Assembly: GCA_018969455.1 (NCBI GenBank) | Contig: JAGWYI010000258.1 | Location: 1-6,277 of the forward strand | Direction: 5' to 3' | From: Bacteroidota bacterium | GTDB taxonomy: Bacteria > Bacteroidota > Bacteroidia > Chitinophagales > Saprospiraceae | DNA length: 6,277 bases | Shown here: in pieces, positions 1 through 5,700 of the stretch | How positions within the stretch are numbered: the stretch's first letter is position 1 | Layout of the letters: each line of letters begins with the position of its first letter | The notes under the pieces: generated by a model | Told to the model about the DNA's origin: nothing | The model's input: only the letters and a program-made list of their open reading frames with translations | Database searches by the model: none | Program-made: the position numbers and the translations under genes

Positions 1-882
1 GCACATTATGATCATCTTGGGCTTGGACATGATCACAACTCACTGGAAGCCAATCCGGAAGGTAAAATTCACAACGGCGCCGATGACAACGCATCCGGCA
101 CTGCTGGTTTGATTGAGCTGGCCCGTTATTTCGCCCAAAACGAACAGCGGGAACAACATAATTTCGTGTTTATCGCATTTTCCGGGGAAGAACTGGGGCT
201 TTATGGCTCTAAAAAATACACCGATTATCCTACCATCGACCTCGGAACGGTGTCATTCATGCTCAATATGGATATGATCGGACGCCTGAATGCCGAAAAA
301 CGGCTTATGGTGGGCGGCGTTGGCACGGCGCCCGAATTCGTTCCGGTAATTCAGAACTTAAAAGGTGATTTTACCGTAAAATTTGACAGTGCCGGAATTG
401 GGCCAAGCGATCACACTTCCTTTTACCTGAAAAACATCCCGGTTTTGTTCTTTTTTACCGGCCAACACAGCGATTACCACAAACCCAGCGACGATGCCGA
501 CAAAATCAATTACGCCGGGGAAAAATCCGTCCTGGAACTGGCCATCCGCGTTGTAACCGAACTCGACAAAACCCCCAAGCTGAAATTCCAGGAAACCACC
601 TCCAAACAAGAAAAAAATCCGAGCTTTTCAGTTACCCTCGGAATCATGCCCGATTATACCTGGGATGGAGAAGGCCTTCATGTAGACGGCGTTACCAATG
701 GCAAAACGGGGTTTAAAGCTGGCCTGCAAAAAGGCGATATTATCCTGAAAATAGGCGATTTACCGGTAAAAAACATCCAGGACTACATGAAAGGGCTCTC
801 CATGTTTAAAAAAGGAGACACAACCGTCATTTTAATCAAACGCGGCGACAAGGAACAACAGCTTCAGGTTAACTTTCAATAA
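1..882 (+). CDS. M28 family zinc aminopeptidase with C-terminal PDZ domain (5' end outside window)
   Basis: This is the C-terminal 293 residues of a metallopeptidase that removes N-terminal residues from peptides using two zinc ions. The reading frame is open from base 1, so the protein starts to the left of the window. Codons are numbered here from base 1. The M28 metal-site motifs appear in order: AHYDH (His2), HNGADDNASG (Asp28, the bridging ligand), FSGEELG (Glu63 catalytic base, Glu64 ligand), NMDMIGR (Asp91) and DYHKPSD (His160). All five ligands and the catalytic glutamate are therefore present. A PDZ domain follows at about codons 209-292, with the typical GLQKGDIILKIGD core; it probably binds a peptide tail or controls substrate access. 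M28-PDZ proteins of Bacteroidota are usually exported, but the signal peptide would lie outside the window. There is no T9SS tail after the PDZ domain. The fold assignment is firm; the substrate is unknown. Confidence 0.93.
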   Translation, partial: AHYDHLGLGHDHNSLEANPEGKIHNGADDNASGTAGLIELARYFAQNEQREQHNFVFIAFSGEELGLYGSKKYTDYPTIDLGTVSFMLNMDMIGRLNAEKRLMVGGVGTAPEFVPVIQNLKGDFTVKFDSAGIGPSDHTSFYLKNIPVLFFFTGQHSDYHKPSDDADKINYAGEKSVLELAIRVVTELDKTPKLKFQETTSKQEKNPSFSVTLGIMPDYTWDGEGLHVDGVTNGKTGFKAGLQKGDIILKIGDLPVKNIQDYMKGLSMFKKGDTTVILIKRGDKEQQLQVNFQ

Positions 883-890
883 ATTACCCC

Positions 891-1490
891 ATGAAAAAAC
901 TTTATCCACAGGTTCCATTTCGATCGAAAGAACCCGATGCGCATCCCAACCCCTGGGTTACCCGCTCGCTGGATGTGGTATACGATAATCCCTGGATTCG
1001 CGTTTCCCACCGGGAAGTGAGCAATCCATCGGGCGGTGCAGGTATATATGGAGTGGTGCATTTCAAAAACATCGCCATTGGCATTGTTCCACTCGATCAG
1101 GATGGGTACACCTGGCTGGTTGGTCAATATCGCTACACACTCAATCGATATTCCTGGGAAATCCCCGAAGGCGGCTGCCCCCAGGGATCTGATATGTTGG
1201 AATCGGCCAAACGAGAGCTCCAGGAAGAAACCGGCCTCATTGCCAAAGAATGGATCCCTTTGATGGAAATGCATACCTCCAATTCGGTAACCGATGAATA
1301 CGGGGTTGCTTTCATTGCACGCGATCTCAGCCAGGGGCAGGCCATGCCAGAAGAAACCGAAGAACTTCAAATACGCCGGATCCCCTTCCAGGAAGCGTTA
1401 GAAATGGTGTTAAACGGTGAAATTACCGATGCCCTTTCGGCTATGGCCATTTACAAAACCGCCATTTGGATGCAAAAAGGGCTGATTTAA
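891..1490 (+). CDS. Nudix hydrolase, ADP-ribose pyrophosphatase-like
   Basis: This 199-residue protein probably hydrolyses a nucleoside diphosphate linked to another moiety, such as ADP-ribose or a nucleotide sugar, in the cytoplasm. The Nudix box lies at residues 94-116 and includes RELQEETGL (108-116), which carries the metal-binding REuxEExGu core. It is preceded by WEIPEGG, as in ADP-ribose/NDP-sugar pyrophosphatases. The first glutamate of the canonical box (GX5E) is Ser100 here; the other box residues are present. The N-terminal part (about 25-60) resembles the extra beta-strand region of this subfamily, and the length (about 200 residues) is typical. The ATG at 891 is only 8 bases after the M28 stop codon, so the two genes are probably co-transcribed. 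I see no Shine-Dalgarno sequence, which is normal in Bacteroidota. The Nudix superfamily call is firm; the exact substrate is inferred. Confidence 0.9.
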   Translation: MKKLYPQVPFRSKEPDAHPNPWVTRSLDVVYDNPWIRVSHREVSNPSGGAGIYGVVHFKNIAIGIVPLDQDGYTWLVGQYRYTLNRYSWEIPEGGCPQGSDMLESAKRELQEETGLIAKEWIPLMEMHTSNSVTDEYGVAFIARDLSQGQAMPEETEELQIRRIPFQEALEMVLNGEITDALSAMAIYKTAIWMQKGLI

Positions 1491-1530
1491 GATGCATTTT
1501 AAATAATGTAGACTTTTTGCAAAACACATC

Positions 1531-1550
1531 CAATTTTTAATTGTTTTTTT
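1531..1550 (+). terminator. Possible weak terminator after the Nudix gene
   Basis: A short AT-rich hairpin (CAATT, three-base loop, AATTG at 1531-1543) is followed directly by seven T residues (1544-1550). It sits inside a longer pair of 9-base arms, TGCAAAACA at 1518-1526 and TGTTTTGCA at 1553-1561. The order of hairpin then T-run fits an intrinsic terminator for the M28-Nudix transcript, but the stem has little GC and would be weak. It could equally be leader structure of the citrate synthase mRNA. Confidence 0.3.
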
Positions 1551-1632
1551 CTTGTTTTGCAGCCCTTACCAAGGTGGTAATGCACAACTCAACCAAACAA
1601 ATATCTACCTAACCCAATTTTTTAATACCAGC

Positions 1633-2970
1633 ATGATGGATCCGCTGAAACAACAATTTTTTGAAAAGTCTCAAGCCCTTGGCAAAGAGGTAAAAGACCT
1701 GCTTAAGGAACATGGTAACAAGAAAGTAGACGATGTGTTGCTCGACCAGGTATACGGCGGCATGCGCGACATCACCAGCATGCTTTGGGAGCCCTCTTTG
1801 CTCGACCCTGAGGAAGGCATCCGTTTCCGCGGCTTCTCCATCCCTGAATTGCGCGAAAAACTCCCGCGTGCCAACAATGGCGCCGAACCGCTGCCTGAAG
1901 GCCTCTTCTGGTTGATGCTGGTAGGCGAAATTCCTACCAAAGAACAGGTAAAATGGCTCACCGAAAACTGGATGCGCCGCGCCAATGTACCTGAACACGT
2001 TTTCCGCGCCATCGATTCGCTGCCTGTTGATACCCATCCCATGACTCAATTGTCGGTGGGAGTTATGGCCATGCAAAATACCAGTGTTTTTGCGCAGCGC
2101 TACAACACTGGCATGAACAAAGGCGAATATTGGGATGCAACCTATGAAGATACCATGAACCTCATCGCGCGCCTCCCACGCGTGGCTGCTTACATTTATC
2201 GGCGGGTTTATTTTAATGGAAATCATGTTTTGCCCGACATTTCCCTCGACTGGGGCGGTAACTTCGCGCACATGCTGGGCTTTAACGACGAAGGATTCAA
2301 GGAATATATGCGTTTGTTCCTCACCATTCACGCCGATCATGAAGGGGGCAACGCGTCTGCACATACCACCCATCTGGTAGGATCCACCCTGAGCGATCCT
2401 TACCTTTCGTTCAGTGCTGCCCTAAACGCACTCGCAGGCCCCTTGCATGGCCTGGCCAACCAGGAAGTGATCCGCTGGATTCAAAAAATGGTCGACACCT
2501 TGGGTACAACCAAGCCAAGCCGCGAACAAATCAGCGAGTACGTGAAAAGCACCCTCGCCAGTGGTCGCGTAATTCCTGGATACGGCCACGCTGTATTGCG
2601 CAAACCCGACCCGCGCTTCATGGCGCAACGCCAATTCGCAGAAGACAATGTGCAAGACAGCGATCTTGTAAAAATCGTTTGGAAAATTTTCGATGTAGTT
2701 CCCCCTATCCTCTCCAGCCTGGGCAAGGTTAAAAACCCATGGCCAAACGTCGATGCGCATTCCGGGGCCTTGCTGATCCATTACGGTTTGAAAGAATATA
2801 ACTACTATACGGTTATTTTCGGCGTAAGCCGTGCATTGGGTGTATTGGCCGCACAATGCTGGTCGCGCGCACTTGGATTGCCACTCGAGCGCCCAAAATC
2901 CGTAACCACAGAATGGGTAAAAGAATTCCTGGCAAAAGAATACCAGGTAACCGCAACTGCTGAGAATTAG
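1633..2970 (+). CDS. gltA: Citrate synthase, eukaryotic (mitochondrial) type
   Basis: This enzyme condenses acetyl-CoA with oxaloacetate to citrate, the entry step of the TCA cycle, in the cytoplasm. The 445-residue protein follows the pig mitochondrial enzyme closely rather than the E. coli-type hexameric form. The catalytic residues are His272 (AGPLHGLANQEV), His319 (PGYGHAVLRK) and Asp374 (WPNVDAHSG), near the pig positions 274, 320 and 375. Other near-identical blocks are HADHEGGNASAH and NYYTVIFGVSRALGVLA. I chose the ATG at 1633 (or 1636, the next codon). The frame is open upstream to a TTG at 1552, but those 27 extra codons show no family similarity and overlap an AT-rich gap. The neighbours are not TCA genes, so it is probably transcribed alone. 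No convincing TAnnTTTG promoter is visible upstream. It is predicted not to have the NADH allosteric site of the Gram-negative hexameric enzyme. Confidence 0.96.
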   Translation: MMDPLKQQFFEKSQALGKEVKDLLKEHGNKKVDDVLLDQVYGGMRDITSMLWEPSLLDPEEGIRFRGFSIPELREKLPRANNGAEPLPEGLFWLMLVGEIPTKEQVKWLTENWMRRANVPEHVFRAIDSLPVDTHPMTQLSVGVMAMQNTSVFAQRYNTGMNKGEYWDATYEDTMNLIARLPRVAAYIYRRVYFNGNHVLPDISLDWGGNFAHMLGFNDEGFKEYMRLFLTIHADHEGGNASAHTTHLVGSTLSDPYLSFSAALNALAGPLHGLANQEVIRWIQKMVDTLGTTKPSREQISEYVKSTLASGRVIPGYGHAVLRKPDPRFMAQRQFAEDNVQDSDLVKIVWKIFDVVPPILSSLGKVKNPWPNVDAHSGALLIHYGLKEYNYYTVIFGVSRALGVLAAQCWSRALGLPLERPKSVTTEWVKEFLAKEYQVTATAEN

Positions 2971-3280
2971 ACCAGAATTTACAGGATAATGGGTATAATT
3001 CAGGCATATTTTCGCTGATTTATACCCATTATCCTTTTCCACAAACCTGGCGGCGTGAAATACTAAAGCAATCGATCTGGTAGAAAAACCTTTCCTCCGT
3101 GTAACTCCGTGGCCCCCTTTTTATACTTTACGCCGCCAGATTTTGTGCATAACGATCTTTATAAATCATTATAAATCAGCGAAATCCATCCTGTTTTATC
3201 CACATAATCCGGCGAATCCTGGTATAAAAGAGCCACGGAGTTGCACAGAGGAACAGAGTTGCGGGGCGTTTTTTTAGGAA
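2971..3280. repeat. Gene-free region with a mosaic of inverted repeats
   Basis: I find no credible coding sequence in these 310 bases, nor a tRNA. The region is built largely from inverted repeat pairs. Pair A is 2971-3024 against 3170-3223: two 54-base copies in opposite orientation that align without gaps at about 40 of 54 positions, sharing TATAAATCAGCG at one end and CTGGT at the other. Pair B is 3047-3062 against 3124-3139, matching at 14 of 16. Pair C is 3095-3113 against 3232-3250, matching at 17 of 19 around CTCCGTG and CACGGAG words. B is nested inside A, but C crosses A, so this is not one simple foldback. Degenerate phrases such as AATCAGCG, AATCCGGCG and ACTCCGTGG recur. This looks like decayed interspersed intergenic repeats between the 3' ends of two convergent genes. 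Confidence 0.75.
2983..3038. terminator. 16-bp perfect hairpin after citrate synthase, possible terminator
   Basis: The arms AGGATAATGGGTATAA (2983-2998) and TTATACCCATTATCCT (3020-3035) are perfectly complementary, with a 21-base loop, and are followed by TTT. The hairpin begins 13 bases after the citrate synthase stop codon, the expected place for transcript termination or 3' end protection. The loop is larger, and the stem less GC-rich, than in a classical intrinsic terminator. The structure also overlaps one copy of the 54-base repeat, so it may be repeat-derived. Confidence 0.5.
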
Positions 3281-4591
3281 CTATACAGCAGGGTCTGTGC
3301 CGTTTTCCCGCTCTTCGTCGATGCTGCGAATTAACACCTTATCGATTTTACTTTTATCCATATCGACCACCTCAAAGCGGTAGTGATCCACTTCAAAATA
3401 ATCCCCTGATTTTGGGATTTCATTTAAATAATACAAAATAAACCCGGCCAGGGTAGAATAATCCGTGTCTGCATCTGCAAAGGCCTTCAGATGAATGGTT
3501 TCGCGTAATTCATCGATGGGCGTAGTGCCGTCTACCAGCCAGCTGCCGTCTTCCCGGGTAATGATGGAGGGTTCTTCCACGTCATCCATATCGGGCAATG
3601 CGCCGAAAATATTTTCAGTAAGATCATGGAGGGTAATGATACCCTGGGTAGAGCCATACTCGTCTACCACAACGGCAAAATAGTTGCGTTCTTTGCGAAA
3701 ACGTTCCAGTATTTTGAGGGCATTCATGGTTTCCGGCACATAAAGCGGTTGCGTTACCACATTGCGCAAATTGAACCCGGGTTTGTTTCGCTGGTCGATA
3801 TAGTCGCGCAAGCGCACCACGCCAATGATGTTTTCCAGATTGTCTTCACACAGCAGGAACTTGGTATAGCCGCTTTCGCGCAAAATTTTGTCATTATCGT
3901 CGGCAGGTGCATTGATATCGAGCCATTCCACTTCATTTCGGTGCGTCATGATGGTGTATGCATCCCGGTCGGCAAACCGCAATACATTTTGGATGTATTC
4001 GCTTTCCTGGGTTTGCAAAACCCCTTGCTGATTGGCCATTTTGACCATCAATTTGATTTCTTCTTCCGAAATTCCTTGCTGGTCGTTGGGTTTAATGAGC
4101 AACAAGCGTAAAAACATTTTGGTTGACCAACTCAAAAACACCGATATGGGTCCGGTTATTCGGGTCACCAGGTTCATGGTTGGGGCGAAGGAGATGGCCA
4201 GTGAATCGGCATATTGAATACCAATGTACTTGGGCGCCAATTCGCCAATGATTAGCGACAAGTAGGTAATCAGTGTAATAACGAGGGCGATGGAAATCTG
4301 CTCGGCATAGGGCGCCAGGGCCGGAAAATGCTCGAGCAAGGGGATAAGGTGTTTCCCAATGGTTACACCCCCGTAAGCGCCTTCCACAATACTGATGAGG
4401 GTAATACCAATTTGCATGGCCGACAAAAAGTTGTCGATGTTGTCGAGCAAACGCAAAGCCGTTTCCGCATTCACACTTCCCTTGCTTTTTTCTCCTTCCA
4501 GGCGGGATCGTTTGGCAGTTATCAAGGCAATTTCTCCCAGTACAAGGAAACCGTGCAAGACAATCAGGATGAGTATTATCGCTATATCCAT
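3281..4591 (-). CDS. CNNM/CBS/CorC-type membrane protein (hemolysin-related family, putative Mg2+/divalent cation exporter)
   Basis: This 436-residue inner-membrane protein belongs to the CorC/HlyC (UPF0053) family, whose studied members export Mg2+ or Co2+. In order it has a CNNM (DUF21) membrane domain at about 1-170, with hydrophobic segments near 2-24, 56-79, 98-118 and 131-164. The conserved motifs EIALITAKRSRLE, AMQIGITLISIVEGAYGG and GELAPK are visible. Two CBS domains follow at about 209-269 and 272-330, the second containing VVVDEYGSTQGIITLHDL. They usually bind adenine nucleotide and gate the pore. The C-terminal CorC_HlyC domain lies at about 344-424. I chose the ATG at 4591 because family members begin just before the first membrane helix. 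An upstream in-frame ATG at 4639 would add 16 polar residues. It is divergent from the sigma gene, and a promoter candidate lies at 4732-4762. The family call is firm; the transported ion is inferred. Confidence 0.92.
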   Translation of the reverse strand: MDIAIILILIVLHGFLVLGEIALITAKRSRLEGEKSKGSVNAETALRLLDNIDNFLSAMQIGITLISIVEGAYGGVTIGKHLIPLLEHFPALAPYAEQISIALVITLITYLSLIIGELAPKYIGIQYADSLAISFAPTMNLVTRITGPISVFLSWSTKMFLRLLLIKPNDQQGISEEEIKLMVKMANQQGVLQTQESEYIQNVLRFADRDAYTIMTHRNEVEWLDINAPADDNDKILRESGYTKFLLCEDNLENIIGVVRLRDYIDQRNKPGFNLRNVVTQPLYVPETMNALKILERFRKERNYFAVVVDEYGSTQGIITLHDLTENIFGALPDMDDVEEPSIITREDGSWLVDGTTPIDELRETIHLKAFADADTDYSTLAGFILYYLNEIPKSGDYFEVDHYRFEVVDMDKSKIDKVLIRSIDEERENGTDPAV

Positions 4592-4731
4592 TGTGTGTAC
4601 GCTAAAATCGCCCCGATACCCAAAAACCGAATGTTGCAAATACCCGTACAGGAAACAGGAACTGGGCGAAAAGCGTTGAATTTGTTAAAACAGTTGTGGA
4701 AATGACGCGCAACATTGTTTGGAATCGAGTG

Positions 4732-4762
4732 CAAATTTAGCACTTCTGCCAAATTTTTCAGA
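4732..4762 (-). promoter_or_regulatory. Candidate Bacteroidota sigma-A promoter for the CorC-like gene
   Basis: Read on the minus strand, TCTG (4762-4759) is followed after 19 bases by TAAATTTG (4739-4732). The -7 element fits TAnnTTTG fully; the -33 element differs from TTTG at one base. It lies about 140 bases upstream of the chosen ATG (4591). The -33 part overlaps a 7-base inverted repeat (4742-4748 and 4759-4765), which could be an operator or chance. Confidence 0.5.
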
Positions 4763-4821
4763 AGTTTTCAAAATGGTTGCCTCGAATATTGGTTAAAAAA
4801 TGTTAAAATTTGGAAAATATT

Positions 4822-4852
4822 TTTGCATAAACACAATAAGCGCATACATTTG
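4822..4852 (+). promoter_or_regulatory. Candidate Bacteroidota sigma-A promoter for the ECF sigma gene
   Basis: TTTG at 4822-4825 is followed by a 19-base spacer and TACATTTG at 4845-4852, matching the published Bacteroidota consensus TTTG-N19..21-TAnnTTTG at every defined base. Transcription would begin near 4858-4860, giving a leader of about 120 bases before the ATG at 4980. Confidence 0.65.
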
Positions 4853-4979
4853 ACCTACACAAACAGGAAATTTTTCCGTTTTATCATTTCTCACTAAATC
4901 ATTCTGCGTATCGATTCCAACTTGTACACCACTTAAATTTCTTTCAATTTAACTGGTTAACAGCAAAACCACTTTGCTC

Positions 4980-5564
4980 ATGCAAGTTATGCCGATGCTC
5001 AATGATCACGAATTGATCGCCCGTTACGCCAATGGCGACGAACAAGCCTTCGAGGTTCTTCTCAAGCGCTACAAGTCTAAGATTTACACTTCCATTTATC
5101 TTTTTGTGAAAGATCAAGCCCTGGCTGAAGACATCTTTCAAGAAGTGTTCATTAAAATTATCGACACTCTGCGCCGTGGCAAATACAACCATGAAGGCAA
5201 GTTTGTGCAATGGGCCATGCGGATAGCCTACAACATGTGCGTAGATTATCACCGCCGCAACAAAAGACGGGCGCACATCAACCCTTCCGATGACTTTGAC
5301 ATCTTCGAAGTACTCCGCCTGAGCGACGAAGGACCGGAAACCCAAATTATGCGCAGCGAAACGCACAACCGTATTCGCCGCCTGATTGATGAGCTGCCTT
5401 CCGAACAACGGGAAGTAGTTATTTTGCGCCACTACGCCGACATGAGTTTTAAAGAAATTGCTTCGCTTACGCGGGTAAGCATCAATACCGCTCTGGGACG
5501 CATGCGCTATGCGCTCATCAACATCCGCAAAATGATGATTGAACGGGAGGTCATGCTCCAGTGA
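4980..5564 (+). CDS. ECF-type RNA polymerase sigma factor (sigma-70 family)
   Basis: This 194-residue protein is a group 4 (extracytoplasmic function) sigma factor, which directs RNA polymerase to a specific promoter set. The sigma-2 domain spans about residues 10-96. It includes LAEDIFQEVFIKI (about 48-60, the core-polymerase-binding region) and an aromatic/basic stretch, QWAMRIAYNMCVDYHRR, for promoter melting and -10 recognition. The sigma-4 domain (about 124-184) contains LPSEQREVVILRHY and a helix-turn-helix, MSFKEIASLTRVSINTALGR, for -35 contact. There is no sigma-1.1 or sigma-3 domain, as expected for the class. The frame opens with TTG at 4974, but ATG codons follow at 4980, 4989 and 4995. 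I chose 4980; the last would still give a complete domain set. No anti-sigma gene follows: the next gene is convergent. It may be controlled at transcription or by a distant partner. Its regulon cannot be read from the window. Confidence 0.92.
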   Translation: MQVMPMLNDHELIARYANGDEQAFEVLLKRYKSKIYTSIYLFVKDQALAEDIFQEVFIKIIDTLRRGKYNHEGKFVQWAMRIAYNMCVDYHRRNKRRAHINPSDDFDIFEVLRLSDEGPETQIMRSETHNRIRRLIDELPSEQREVVILRHYADMSFKEIASLTRVSINTALGRMRYALINIRKMMIEREVMLQ

Positions 5565-5585
5565 ACCTTTAGCGGTTCTGCCAGG

Positions 5586-5645
5586 CAAGTATGAAATTGG
5601 GCTATTGCATTTCAATTGAAACGCAATAGCCCAATTTTATACTTG
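5586..5645. terminator. 60-base near-perfect palindrome, probable bidirectional terminator
   Basis: The sequence is symmetrical about the centre of CAATTG (between 5615 and 5616). Of 30 base pairs, 28 are complementary; the exceptions are 5593/5638 (G-T) and 5609/5622 (A-C). The strongest part is GGGCTATTGC (5599-5608) against GCAATAGCCC (5623-5632), flanked by A-rich and T-rich tracts on either side. It therefore has an A-tract, GC stem and T-tract on both strands. It lies 21 bases after the sigma stop codon and 55 bases from the stop of the convergent gene, exactly where a shared terminator is expected. Confidence 0.85.
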
Positions 5646-5700
5646 ATGCTCCCCTATTTGGCCCCAATCAGCCAGAATCGGCGATGCTGCCAAGGGTCTT

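Larger units (their letters stand above)
4592..4979. promoter_or_regulatory. Divergent AT-rich intergenic region between the CorC-like and sigma genes
   Basis: These 388 bases separate two divergent genes and hold no supportable coding sequence apart from the possible 16-codon upstream extension of the CorC-like gene (to 4639). The centre (about 4730-4900) is strongly AT-rich. It contains one Bacteroidota-type promoter candidate per strand, listed separately. The predicted start sites are roughly 130 bases apart and point away from each other, leaving about 120 bases of leader before the sigma ATG. I saw no riboswitch-like structure in either leader. Confidence 0.7.

Noticed and set aside
876..1370. 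164-codon open frame on the minus strand opposite the Nudix gene
   Set aside because: Overlaps a well-supported Nudix hydrolase almost completely and has no coherent protein features.
1516..1545. Possible promoter upstream of citrate synthase (TTTG, 18 bases, TAATTGTT)
   Set aside because: The -7 element matches only four of six defined bases of TAnnTTTG, too weak to list in such AT-rich DNA.
1552..1632. N-terminal extension of citrate synthase from a TTG at 1552
   Set aside because: The 27 residues do not resemble the family or a targeting peptide, and the start lies in a T-rich stretch; ATG 1633/1636 gives the expected length.
1609..2373. 254-codon open frame on the minus strand opposite citrate synthase
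   Set aside because: It is a codon-bias shadow of the strongly conserved citrate synthase; the translation shows no family motifs.
2971..3280. CRISPR array or tRNA in the repeat-rich gap
   Set aside because: The repeats are inverted pairs, not regularly spaced direct repeats, and no cloverleaf or T-loop sequence is visible.
3241..3441. 66-codon plus-strand open frame beginning in the repeat region
   Set aside because: It begins at a non-ATG codon, mostly overlaps the 3' end of the CorC-like gene in antisense, and has no recognisable features.
3626..4111. 161-codon open frame on the plus strand inside the CorC-like gene
   Set aside because: Antisense to the CBS domains of a clear family member; no motif of its own.
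4944..5615. 223-codon open frame on the minus strand opposite the sigma factor gene
   Set aside because: The plus strand encodes a clear ECF sigma factor over the same bases; the antisense translation has no recognisable domain and would run into the palindrome and leader.
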